This document shows positions 1 to 11,316 of a DNA stretch of 64,000 nucleotides, piece after piece. Made by a program: the position numbers and the translations under genes. Within the stretch, counting starts at the first letter, position 1, and each line of letters begins with the position of its first letter. This DNA is from Papaver somniferum (lineage: Eukaryota; Streptophyta; Magnoliopsida; Ranunculales; Papaveraceae). The notes beneath the pieces were generated by a model. The model was not told the origin of the DNA and ran no database searches. It worked only from the letters and a program-made list of their open reading frames with translations. Where the stretch lies: positions 1,082,406 to 1,146,405 of the forward strand of contig NW_020639929.1 of NCBI RefSeq assembly GCF_003573695.1, given 5' to 3'.

Positions 1-225
1 GATATATAGAGATACCGGGCCATCACATTCAAGGCTCTTTTCACGGATAATAACATGAGTAATTCCGATCGCAGATGCCATTCTATACTCCAATTAGCCA
101 TATATCTTTTTGTGATCGGATTTGCGAGTATTTTCTACAAAAGCACTAAAAGGTGTTATTAGCCAAAATATCGAGTTCTAGATAATATAAATATGGATAT
201 AAAATATAGCACTTGCGTGCTTATC
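1..225. other. Sequence left of the recognisable 3' LTR, no match
   Basis: From 226 onward the sequence matches the right LTR copy at 24,145 onward, but these 225 bases do not. They may be another insertion in the left LTR or a diverged stretch. I see no coding potential. Confidence 0.4.
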
Positions 226-973
226 ACCACACAGCTAGCCTGAAATCTTATACCCAGATTTAAATGGACAGGGAAAATGAATCACCAAATTTTGCATAAG
301 AATTAAACACGCATCCCATCAGTACATAAAAAGACATCTAATACATCTGGTGTTTACTATCAAGCTATCATGCCATTATGCTCGTAGTGTCATACCTACA
401 ATAGCTTCCAGTATTCACCACACAACAACCAAAATATCTAAAGAAAAAAATTGATTAGAAGATAAGAGAGAAGAGGGATAAAACTCAAGCCTGTTATAGA
501 ATTCACGATATATTTGATTACCACTGCTACATATATCCGAGATTAAGAGATCTAGTAAACTTGCCTCAAACCGGTAGCACTCAAGTTTTCTCTATGGAGC
601 AATGTCACTTTCGTTGATCGCAACCTATAGAAAACACACAACATATCAAATCTAATTTCTTATACTCAAACCAATGAAATAATCAATTTAATCCTTACCT
701 CTACCAACCAATACTTTGATAAATCCCTTCACCCAGATATATATCGATCTATGTACGCCGGCTGTTTTCCTGCGTTTCAATTCTATAATTCTTCCTCCTA
801 TAAGCATTCCATTTTCCATACGATCAGGAACTAGGTGGAAGAGGTCAAAGACCTAATTTATATTTTTCCTCCTAATAGTCACTTAGGATAAAGCTAAATA
901 AAATACCATATTCACTAAGGTCAAACCTTAAAATTATTCGTAAAAATACGTTGATAAAAATTTGAATATTACA
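226..973 (-). repeat. Chromovirus 3' LTR (partial)
   Basis: About 748 bp match 24,145-24,893 with scattered substitutions and the same terminus (TGTAATATTC on the minus strand). Both copies abut different sequence on the far side of 973 and 24,893, as LTR ends should. Homology stops abruptly at 226. Confidence 0.85.
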
Positions 974-994
974 GTCTACCCCACTAGGAAAGGA
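974..994 (-). promoter_or_regulatory. Polypurine tract next to chromovirus 3' LTR
   Basis: The minus strand reads CCTAGTGGGGTAGAC directly before the LTR start TGTAATATTC. This is the expected place for the plus-strand primer of reverse transcription. Confidence 0.6.
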
Positions 995-1014
995 TTCCGT
1001 CCCTGGAATCAAAA

Positions 1015-2752
1015 TTACCTCGTTATTGAAAAGATGTGGATGAGAAGACGAATAACATCTTCACGTTCCCAAGAAGCCTCTCGCTCATCTTGTGGATTCC
1101 GCTGCACCTTGACAAATGGTATTTCCCGAGATCGTAGTTGTCTTACTTGTCGCTCTACTATACGAATTGTCTTGTATTCAAAGGTGGCATCCGGTTTCAC
1201 AACGAACTCACTAAGGTCAGCCTTTTGAGCTTGCTCCTCATCTCTTAAGTGCCTACGTAGCATAGAAACATGAAATACATTGTGCACTCCGGACAACTCT
1301 GCAGGCAACTCCAGCTGTTATACAACAGTTCCAATATTCTTAGTTATAGGGAATGGTCCTATAAACCTAGGAGCCAATTTTACTTTTATCCCAAACCTCA
1401 TTACTCCTTTCATAGGAGACACCTTAAGTAACACTTCATTCCCAACCTCAAGTGGTAACGATCGTCGTTTCCTATCTGCATAACTCTTATGCCTATTCTG
1501 AGCTTTATGAAGACAATCCTTAACCAATAGGATCTTCTCCGTAGTGAGCTGAACCAAATCAGGCCCCAAAAATCTCTTTTCATCCACTTCTACCCAGCAT
1601 ACCGGTGAACGACAAGGTCTTCCATAAAGAGCTTCAAAAGAAGCCATACCAATACTCGACTGATAACTATTATTGTAAACAAATTCTTCCCATGGTAAAT
1701 AATCATCCCAATTTCCTTGGAAATATAGAAGACACGCTCGAAGCATATCCTCCAATATTTGATTAACTCTCTCTGTATGACCATCAGTCTGAGGATGAAA
1801 TGAAGTACTAAAATCCAAACCTGAACCCAAAGCTTGCTGAAAGCTTCTCCAAAATTTGGAAGTGAATTGAGCACCCCTATCAGAAACAATTGAGATTGGC
1901 GTTCCATGCAATACCACAATATTCTCTACATGGACCTTGCATAATTTATCCACGCTGTAGGTAGTATGCACTGGTAAGAAGTGTGCGGACTTAGTCAACT
2001 GATCCACTATTACCAAAATAGAGTCATGTCCTCTCTTTGATCTTGGTAGTCCAACTATAAAATCCATGGAAATATTTTCCCATTTCCATTCTGGTATTAG
2101 GAGTGGTTTTAATTCTCCAGCTGGATTTTGGTGCTCAATCTTAACTTGCTGACATGTTCGGCATTTAGAAACATATTCTGCAATATATCTCTTCATACTT
2201 TTCCACCAAAACTGTCTACGCAAATCCTTATACATTTTTGTAGCTCCAGGATGGATAGTGTAGCGACTACGGTGAGCTCCATCTAACACCTCACGTCTCA
2301 ACTGGGCATCCACAGGTACACATAACCGACCTTGAAGCCGAAGCCCACCATCGATCCCTACATCAAAATCTTCACTTAAGTCTCCAACTTCAAGTAGATT
2401 TGCACACCAACCATCCTTGAATTGAGACTGGATAATACGGCTAAAACTACTGCTGCCAACTCCAAGTCATGGGTTGGATAATTCTTCTCATGGACACGCA
2501 ATTGCCTAGACGCATAAGCAATAACCTTACCTTCCTGCATCAAAACACATCCTAATCCCAGAAGTGAGGCATCCATGTAAACCACTAGTTCCTTTCCTTC
2601 TACAGGTAAGGTCAAAACTGGTGCGGAAGTAAGCTTAGTCTTAAGCTCCTGAAAAGCATCCCCACACTTAAAATCCCAAACAAACGGCTCTCCCTTCTTA
2701 GTTAGCTTAGTATGTGGTCCCGAAATTCGGGAAAATCCTTAATGAAACGACG
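1015..2752 (-). pseudogene. Chromovirus pol, 3' part: RNase H, integrase, chromodomain-like tail
   Basis: Going down the minus strand: 2,615-2,376 is RNase H (YMDAS, then THDLELAA). 2,313-1,318 is integrase with an HHCC zinc finger (RYTIHPGATK...CRTCQQVK) and the DDE core (SMDFIVGLP, VSDRGAQFTS, HPQTDGHTERVN). 1,308-1,015 has the motif NVFHVSMLRRHL followed by a chromodomain-like end (VKVQRNPQ...ASWERED). An in-frame TAA at 1,318-1,320 separates integrase from the tail, and a frame change separates RNase H from integrase. At 2,752 the reading stops inside the conserved GYYRRFI motif, where the Athila-like element is inserted. It continues at 11,317. The protein would copy and integrate the element; it is now broken. 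Confidence 0.9.
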
Positions 2753-2757
2753 GTAAT

Positions 2758-4247
2758 TGATACACGCATTTATGTGTCTATTTTCATCTCTATTGTGTAT
2801 ATTGTTAGTACCCATTTTTGTACTTATTTCGGTATTTTATCTCTTTGTATGTGTTTTTGGAGAAGTAAGCTTTTGCGGCGAAATTGGCTCGAAAAGTTGT
2901 TAAAGGCACGTGGGAGGACATTTGCTATTCGGACTCTCACTTTGGATAAGGGGTAACATAATTGCTAAGGGGTAACCTATTTCCAGGCAGCTGCTAAAGG
3001 GAGAACAGTATAGGATAGGGGGACACCCACCTTCTTCGCGTTTCAAATTAGAAAAATTGGCGGGAAAAGAGACTTCACGTCTGCAGATTTTGGACGTGAA
3101 GCTTTGGGCAGTTTTAAAGAGATTCAACACCGGAAATTGGTTGGACTGGACTTATCATGGCTATACAAGTTTACTAGAAGCAATTGGATCAATCGAATTG
3201 GGCTGGAATGGCCGGAAAAGGGAAACAGAGGTGAATAAGGAAATACGGCTATGTGGATTTGTTTTAGGAAATTCAGAGAGAATAAAGACCTAAAATTCGT
3301 TCCAAAGGTACATATTCTATCTAAGGAAGAGTTTGATATAAGTGGGAGAGCTCAGAAACGCGTAAAACAATTTCTGGAAGGAATTATTGCCGTGACTGCC
3401 AAGGAAGGAAAGAAGAGAATTTGATGCGATTTGGGAAAGATTCAATGACCCTTTTATGTATAAATAGGATGCTTAGGTCCCCTAGAAGAAGGAACGGAGA
3501 GGTTTGGGGTCGAGAGGAGAGCTCAGGAGGCGAGAATCAGAGTTGCAGGAAGTTACGTCTCTGCTGTTGCTGCTGCCATTGAAGAGCACGAAGAACACGA
3601 AGAACAGACTTCCAAAGACGGTCATTCTTCTACAAAGAAAAGGACAGACGCTTGGCAGTCTTAAAACAACAGAAACAACACTTCAGTTTTATCGTTCTTT
3701 TCTGGACGCCTTCTGTGGGTCGCAGATTCACTGATTTTATTCTTTTCACTCTTTTAATCAGCTTTTGGGCTATAAACATGTATTTTGAGCAAGTGATTAA
3801 TATGAGGAGCTAAACCCCAACACTGGGATGACGGAGGAAGCCCTATTTCACGCATGTGGTAATTCTAATAATTCTTTTATGACTATTTGCATTGATTTTT
3901 AATCGATTTATGATTTTTATTGAATGGGTGTGATTTCGTTTGATGGTGTATGCTTGGTCTATGTATTTTTGATATATCATGCTTTTGATTTACGATCATT
4001 ACTTTTCAAAAATCTACTTTTTGTCAAACAATAAGAGTCCATATTTTTAATATTTGATCTATTATTGATTGGAATTATTATTTGAATCACATGAATGGAA
4101 TTTGGTGGAATCCTGAGTCTTAGTCTCTCTCGATATTCGTGACAACCTTGTGAATATATTTTTAGTATTTTTATTCTTAGTTCTTAAAACAAACCTTTAC
4201 ACAATCCGAGTTGAACGAACTTTACTACCACTTTCAAAACTACATCA
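2758..4247 (+). repeat. 5' LTR of first Athila-like element
   Basis: Matches 9,822-11,311 over its whole length with scattered substitutions. One small block differs, near 3,617-3,640 versus 10,678-10,703, in a GAAGAACAC-type microrepeat. A TATA-type box TATAAATAGG sits at 3,459-3,468 (TATAAATATG at 10,522 in the other LTR), about 700 bp into the LTR, and is the likely promoter. Confidence 0.95.
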
Positions 4248-4270
4248 ATTTTTGGCGCCGCCGACGCGGA
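4248..4270 (+). promoter_or_regulatory. Primer binding site
   Basis: ATTTTTGGCGCCGCCGACGC follows the LTR directly. It has the TTTGGCGCCG core typical of Athila-lineage primer sites. The same sequence occurs in reverse complement at 56,705-56,727 next to the second element's LTR. Confidence 0.75.
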
Positions 4271-5414
4271 TTTGCTTTTAGGGTTTTTAGACTTAGTTTT
4301 CTTTTCTTTTCTTTTTTATTTTTTATTTTATTTTTTAGGTTTTTATTATTTTTGTTCTTTTTTACGTTTTTGGGTATTTATCTTTTGTCTACAGGTTTTG
4401 GATCATAAAGCGAATTGAGTCAAGGAGTTTGGTGATTTCGTAAGGACTGGAACTTAAAGCATAAAGACTTGGAGAGAAAGATTAAAGCGAAAAGAACGAA
4501 GAAGAAGACAATTTCTTTTTAGATATTTTTTTTTATTTTTTAGGGTTTGTTTATTTTTCTTTATTAAAAAAAAAAGAGAGAGAGAGAGAACTGTATTATG
4601 GTTTGCTATTTTTGTAATTTTTCTTTTCTTTTTGGACACTTGGACATTGGACTTTGGACATTATTATTTTTAAACCCTAAGGAAGGGTTGGTTTAAATAC
4701 ATACTGTGTGCAGGGAAGGACGGTGATTACGATATCACCTCGGCCCCTCGGGTTCGTACATAACATAGGAGTTGTGGCCCGAGTCGACTTCAGCGGTTCT
4801 TCGCCCGTCTGGTACGGTAGGTAAGTTTTTCGAAACACCCGCGAATCCCCTGTCAGCGGGTTTACCGTGTTCCTTAAGGTGAATATATGTTGAGGACTTG
4901 AATACGGTTGCTTTTAATTCCTAGTAAAGGGCAAGGACTGGCCATACAAGATAAAGGTTCGGATTTCATCACCGTTCTCTTCTTGCCCGCCTTAGGAACA
5001 CGAAACCAAACGTGAACCTAAGCCTAAAATTTTGACTAGAACGAGACCCATAGGGTAACGAGCTTAATAGGAAAGTCGTTCGAAAAATATTGGTTACTCT
5101 TTCGAGCATACTTCGAAGTTCTTGACGGTTTCTGTGAGTTGAATGCGTGACTGCGACGCCTTGTAACCGCTGAGGCCTTGGGTATCAAAGCTCCACTGAG
5201 ATTCCCTCGCCGTGATTCAACTTACTTTGACTCGGATGGATTCCAGAGGGGTTTTCTCAGATTGTAACGAGTTCCTTTTCGAAAGAATAGAAGCTGGTCT
5301 AGTGACAATCTAAGTGGAGCCATCATGCTTTTTGTTTGCTAGAAATTTAGGTTTGATTTGGTTGAGTCAGCCTTGTTTTTTGTTTGCATATAATTCCCTT
5401 CCTTATTATGTTGC
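4271..5414 (+). other. Untranslated leader of first Athila-like element
   Basis: About 1.1 kb between primer site and gag start without a supported ORF. It holds T-rich tracts (4,290-4,370), an A/GA microsatellite at 4,566-4,590, and a GC-richer segment around 4,730-5,240. Parts are mirrored in the second element at 55,700-56,700, so the leader is conserved in the family. Confidence 0.7.
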
Positions 5415-8400
5415 ATGACTGAACGTAAAAGAGACGCCCTAGGTAGATTTGTTAAAGAGAAACCTAGTAGTTCTAAGCGTCTTGATTACCACAATTTAGA
5501 GAGTCCGATTCGTGAAGATTCCTTTTTTGAACGTCCGTTTGAAGAGAAAATCCCTGATAGTCCAATAGCGCCAGAAATGGAAACTTTGAAAGCCTTGTTG
5601 AATCCTACTAGGACTACTCGTCCCTCGTGTATCAAGTTACCTGAAACTGAAGCAAATTATGAACTTAAGCCTGGAACCTTACAGTTGCTCCCAATCTTTT
5701 TAGGAAAAGAAAATGAAAACCCCTATTTCCATGTTAGGGACTTTGAGGAAATTTGTAGTACCCTGAAAATTAGAAACCTTGATGATGATGCTTTAAAACT
5801 CAGGTTATTCCCCTTTTCCTTAAAAGATAAAGCCAAGTCGTGGCTGTATAGTTTGGCTTCCGAATCAATTGAAACCTATGAACAACTTACATCCGCCTTT
5901 TTGAACAATTTTTTCCCTAGGCACAAAACCTCGTCTATTAGGACGCAAATCTGCACGTTTACACAACAGGAAGGAGAATCTTTGTATAGGTATTTGGAAA
6001 GGTTCAATGATTTATTAGCCCAATGTCCTCATCATGGTTTAGAAAAGGTTAGGTTAGTTCAGATCCTTTATGAGGGTTTAGATTATCCCACCACAACTAC
6101 AGTAGAGTCCATGTGTACAGGTGGGTTTGAAAACCAAACAGTTGATTATGAGATGACATACTTGCATGAAATCGCTGAAAATACCCAACAATGGGAAAGT
6201 AATAGGGTACCCCAGAAAACAATTCTTCTAGGCAGAGGAAACGTTAATAGGGTAGAAGAAAGCTACGAATCAGATGCCAAAATTGCTGCTATAGCAAAAA
6301 GGTTAGAAGATTTAGAAGTGGGTCATACTAGTGGTAGAATAGAGCCTTTTTGGGAAGGCAATATTGTTGAAGAGCAAGCCAATGCTCTCTATAATAACAC
6401 TAGGTTTGATAACCGTCAGAAGTTTGACCCATATTCAGAAACCTATAATCCTGGATGGAGAAACCATCCCAACCTTTCATGGTCTAAGGGCCAGAATCAA
6501 GGTCAGTATAGTAACTCTCAAGCTCCCCCAGGTTTTGGCTATACTAAGAATCCTTCAGCCCCGGCACAGTTTCAGAACCCTCCGGATAAGAAGATTATGA
6601 GTTTAAAAGAGTCTCTTGCTTTGTTAACTCGTAACACTATGCAGTTTCAGTAATCTGTTGCTCAAGGTATAGAAGAAAATAAGAGAATAGGTCAGGCTAA
6701 CTCTCAGGCTATTTCCGAGTTGAAAATCCAGGTTAGTCATATAAATGAGTCTTTAAGAGAAAGAGGTAAGTTTCCTAGTGAAACTCAACCCAACCCTAGA
6801 GGATCTCATGAAGTAGGTGCACAACCATCGAATCAGTTGAATGCTATTAGAACCCTTAGGAGTGGTAGAGTAGTAGACAATCAGGTAAACATGCCCGATA
6901 GTGAACATATTGTAGTTCACCCCTCAGGACCGCTAACTGAGGGGACTGATAAAATTTCCAATGATGCTGACTCGGTTCCTAAGAGGTCTGATCCTGTGCC
7001 TAGATCCCCATTTCCCCAGCTGTTAGCACCAACAAAGAAGGAATCGAACTTTAATGACATATTGGAGGTTTTTAAGCAAGTTACCATAAACCTTTCTTTA
7101 TTAGATGCAATTAGGAAAATTCCTACTTATGCCAATTTCCTTAAGGATATGTGTACGCGAAAGAGAAAACTTAACGTCCATAAGAAAGCCTTTTTAGCTA
7201 GTCATGTAAGTTCAATCATTCAGAACACTACCACTCCAAAGTACAAAGACCCAGGTTCCCCAACTATTGCTTGCACAATAGGTAAACACCGGGTAGAAAG
7301 AGCTTTACTTGACTTAGGAGCCAGTGTGAACTTACTGCGGTACCATGTGTACTTACAGCTAGGTCTTGGTAAAATGAAACCTACTCAGATAACACTGCAG
7401 TTAGCTGATAGGTCTGTCAAAATTCCTCGAGGAGTTATCGAGGATGTTCTTATTGAGGTCGACAAGTTTATTTATCCTGTGGATTTCGTGGTCTTAGATA
7501 CCCAACCTGTCCCTGACCCAGAGAACCAGATACCTGTGATTTTAGGTCGCCCATTTTTAGCTATGTCTAATGCGATCATAAACTGTCGAAATGGTATTAT
7601 GAATCTATCTTTTGGTAATATGACTATTGAGTTAAATATTTTTAATGTCAATAAGCTACATTCTGAGCTAGATGACACGTGCATTGAAGAGGTGAACATG
7701 ATAGGAACCTTGGTTCAGGAGTCATTACCAAATATCGCATCGGAAGATCCATTAGAGAGTTGTCTAGCCCACTTTAACATGGATTTCGACGAAGATAGCA
7801 ACATTGAACAAGTGAATGCTATGCTGGATTCTATTCCTATGTTAGATACTGATAAATGGAAAGCTAGGTTCGAACCATTACAAGCTTTTGAGTCTACCTT
7901 AATCCCTTGTTTAGAATAGCCTCCTAAGTTGGACCCTAAATCTGCATTCTTGGGGCCATCTAAGACTTTGCTTGTGATTATAGCATCCGATCAGGACAGC
8001 AGGCCAGAAATCGTGCTTCAAGACAATAAAGAAACTCTAGGGTTGACCATACATGATATGAGACATATAAGTCCTTCAGCTAGTATACCTCAAAATAATT
8101 TAGAGGATGAACCACCCCATTATAATTCAGAGTAAGCAATTGACCTTTTTCAGGAACCTGATGGTCTAGAAGTTAGGAATATTGTGACTAGTCTATTTAG
8201 AGACACCCAAAATTCTAAGTTTGGGGGTAGTGATCTTCAAGTAGAATTCCCTAATTTGGGACTCGAGCCTACTGCATATGAGGTATCACTTGAGTCTATT
8301 CAGACCCCTCAACCCGATCCTCCTGATACTATCCAGGAGGAAATCCGTCTATTAAAGTCCCGTTTTTCGGATGAATCTATTTTTCAAGACACTCATATGA

Positions 8401-8465
8401 AGCCCAATCCAGTTGTCTTGAAAGAAACTTTCAATGAGGTTGTGCTCCTTATGTTATTTTTCTGA
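5415..8465 (+). pseudogene. Athila-type gag-protease polyprotein, three in-frame stops
   Basis: A single reading frame runs from ATG 5,415 to TGA 8,463-8,465, about 1,016 codons, broken only by stops at 6,651-6,653 (TAA), 7,917-7,919 (TAG) and 8,133-8,135 (TAA). Residues about 90-250 form the retrotransposon gag domain (FSLKDKAKSWLYSL, QQEGESLYRYLERFNDLL). ETYNPGWRNHPNLSW near residue 350 is typical of Athila gag. The aspartic protease lies around 7,300-7,620, with LLDLGASVNLL at the active site and PVILGRPFLA downstream. The relative at 54,2xx has Gln at the position of the first stop, so TAA fits a CAA-to-TAA change. After the protease comes an acidic tail conserved in the second copy (SLESIQTPQPDPPDT). 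No polymerase follows. Confidence 0.9.
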
Positions 8466-9805
8466 TCATGTGCAGTTGTTTCATATTAGTGGCAATTTTA
8501 TTTGGTTTTGATGACCCACAGTTATTTCGACTACTGATATATGATTTGAAAGGTAACTAGCCATTTTATGAAACTTGATGTCTGGCTGAAGACTTTAAAC
8601 TTAGCACTTGTTGGGAGGTAACCCAATCTCATGCAACACGGTAATATCTTTCCTTAACTCTCTTGCTTCAATGGTAACTGTTTCTCCTTGTTCATGCTTT
8701 TAATTTCATCTTTAGAACATTGAGGACAATGTTAGATTTAAGTTTGGGGGTAGGGGAGAAAAATTTTAGTTGCATTAATAAACTCCAGAGCCTAGAAATT
8801 TATGTTTATTAAGGATGGCACTAACCAATCTAAGTGGATGGAAGCATTTTGGTTGTAGGAGTTGAGGAACCAATCTGATTAGATGGAAACATCTAAAGAG
8901 TCTATTCATAAAAGCACAGATCTCAGGTGTTAGAAATAACATGATAGTTTCACCATATCTCGTTGAGTCCTTTTCACTTCTATTTTTATTTTATTTTTAA
9001 ACTATGTTTCTCTAAGTGATAGGTGGGGGCCATGATTCAAGTTGTTACCAATGCTAGGGTGAATTAGAGTGATTGAGAAAGATAAAAAAAAATAAAAAAA
9101 ATTGGTAGTTACCAAAAAGTTGAAAAAAAAAAAAAAAAAAATTGAGACCAGACCATTTGACCAAAAGGAACAAATTCAATAAAGTCGACCACTGGTACCC
9201 TTGTATATGCCAGTTGTGTTGACCTAGAGTTAGGTTATCGAACACTGGTTCCCTTGTATATGCCAGTGTGTTGATATTAGTCAGACTAATATCTCAATCC
9301 ATTAGGATAGGTTCATTTTTGCGGAGGCCTTCAGACAGATATGGGAAACGCCGTTCACTTAGTAAACATCAAAACCATCTATGTTTTTCTATATCCATCT
9401 TCTTGATCTATCCATGTGATTAGTTTTGACTCCGAATATGATGTCCATAGTGCAACTATCTGAGTAGAGCTCTGTCACTTTATATGAATTTTAGTATGCT
9501 TGAGTGCAAACTCGTGTACAACAATTGGAATTTCGCATCAGGGTACTTCCTCCTGTAGTCAATAAGTATGCCAACCAAGGAGATTTTTTAGTGCCTTCCA
9601 AGGTTTTGTGTAGATAGCTAAGGTCTGGAGTATAAAGGTTTCGTGGGTATATCTCTAGTAAGCCCTCCCGAGACTATAACTCGGCCACTAGGGACACCTA
9701 GGGGTTTAAAGGCTTATTGCATACGCTAAATGCAATCGACGATGCCTGCGACAGTGTGTTAGGATTTTATTTTGTAGTTTTGATTTGCTCGGGACTAGCA
9801 AATAA
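8466..9805 (+). other. 3' non-coding region of first Athila-like element
   Basis: No gene. It holds a second PPT-like 14-mer TAAGTTTGGGGGTA (8,739-8,752), an A-run at 9,122-9,141, and two direct copies of an ACTGGT-type 25-mer near 9,190 and 9,245. The same layout occurs in reverse complement at 51,014-52,360 in the second element. Confidence 0.75.
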
Positions 9806-9821
9806 TAAGTTTGGGGGTATT
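9806..9821 (+). promoter_or_regulatory. Polypurine tract
   Basis: TAAGTTTGGGGGTATT sits directly before the 3' LTR start TGATAGACGC, as expected for the plus-strand primer. Exact copies of its first 14 bases also occur at 8,216 and 8,739. Confidence 0.8.
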
Positions 9822-11311
9822 TGATAGACGCATTTATGTATCTATTTTCATCTCTATTGTGTATATTGTTAGTACCCACTTTTGTACTTATTTCGGTATT
9901 TTATCTCTTTGTAGGTGTATTTGGAGAAATAAGCTTTTGCGGCGAAATTGGCTCGAAAAGTTGTTAAAGGCACCTGTGAGGACATTTGATATTCAGACTC
10001 TCACTTTGGATAAGGGGTAACATAATTACTAAGGGGTAACCTATTCCAGGAAGCTTCTAAATGGAGAACAACACAGGATAGGATGACACCCACCTTCTTC
10101 ACGTTTCAAATTAGAAATATTGGCGGGAAAAGAGACTTCACGTCTGCAGATTTTGAACGTGAAGCTTTGGGCAGTTTTAAAGAGATTCAACACCGGAAAT
10201 TGATTGGGATGTACTTATCATGGCTATACAAGTTTACTAGAAGCAATTGGATCGATCGAATTGGGATGGAATGGCCGGAAAAGGGAAACAGAGGTGAATA
10301 AGGAAATACGGCTATGTGGATTTGTTTTAGGAAATTCAGAGAGAATAAAGACCTAAAATTTGTTCCAAAGGTACATATTCTATCTAAGGAAGAGTTTGAT
10401 ATAAGTGGGAGAGCTCAGAAACGCGTAAATCAATTTCTGGAAGGAATTATTGCCGTGACTGCCAAGGAAGGAAAGAAGAGATTTTGATGCGATTTGGAAA
10501 AGATTCAATGACCCTTTTATGTATAAATATGATGCTTAGGTTCCCTAGAAGAAGGAACAGAGAGGTTTGAGGTCGAGAGGAGAGCTCAGGAGGTGAGAAT
10601 CAGAGTTGCAGGAAGTTACGTCTCTGCTGCTGCTGCTGCTGCCATTGAAGAGCACGAAGAACACGAAGAACAGACTTCCAAAGAGCACGAAGAACACGAA
10701 GAAAAGGACAGATGCTTGGCAGTCTTAAAACAACAGAAACAACACTTCAGTTGTATCGTTCTTTTCTGGATGCCTTCTGTGGATCGCAGATTCACTGATT
10801 TTATTCTTTTCACTCTTTTAATCAACTTTTGGGCTATAAACATATATTTTGAGAAAGTGATTAATATGAGGAGCTAAACCCCAACACTGGGATGACGTAG
10901 GAAGCCCTATTTCACGCATGTGGTAATTCTAATAATTCTTTTATGACTATTTGCATTGATTTTTAATCGATTTATGATTTTTATTGAATGGGTGTGATTT
11001 CGTTTGATGGTGTATGATTGGTCTATGTATTTTTGATACATCATGGTTTTGATTTACAATCATTACTTTTCAAAAATCTACTTTTTGTCAAAGAATAAGA
11101 GTCCATATTTTTAATATTTGATCTATAATTGATTGGAATTATTATTTGAATCACATGAATGGAATTTGGTGGAATCCTGAGTCTCAGTCTCTCTCGATAT
11201 TCGTGACAACCTTGTGAATATATTTTTAGTATTTTTATTCTTAGTTCTTAAAACAAACCTTTACACAATCCGAGTTGAACGAACTTTACTACTACTTTCA
11301 AAACTACATCA
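9822..11311 (+). repeat. 3' LTR of first Athila-like element
   Basis: Same length (1,490 bp) and ends as 2,758-4,247. It is followed at once by the target duplication GTAAT and then by the chromovirus RT sequence. Confidence 0.95.
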
Positions 11312-11316
11312 GTAAT

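Larger units (their letters stand above)
2758..11311 (+). mobile_element. Athila-like LTR element with gag-protease only
   Basis: Two LTRs of 1,490 bp each (2,758-4,247 and 9,822-11,311) start TGATA and end CATCA. The 5-bp target duplication GTAAT is perfect (2,753-2,757 and 11,312-11,316), so the whole 8,554-bp insertion is delimited. The interior holds only gag and aspartic protease. I find no RT, RNase H or integrase in the 1.3 kb between the ORF end and the 3' LTR. It is therefore non-autonomous and would need enzymes in trans. A relative lies at 49,870-58,357. Confidence 0.95.

Noticed and set aside
3504..3734. Small ORFs in the LTRs (3,504-3,734, 10,593-10,877, 49,896-50,150, 57,257-57,511)
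   Set aside because: They sit within LTRs in differing frames and contain microsatellite-derived Ser or Glu/His runs; no conservation as protein between family copies.
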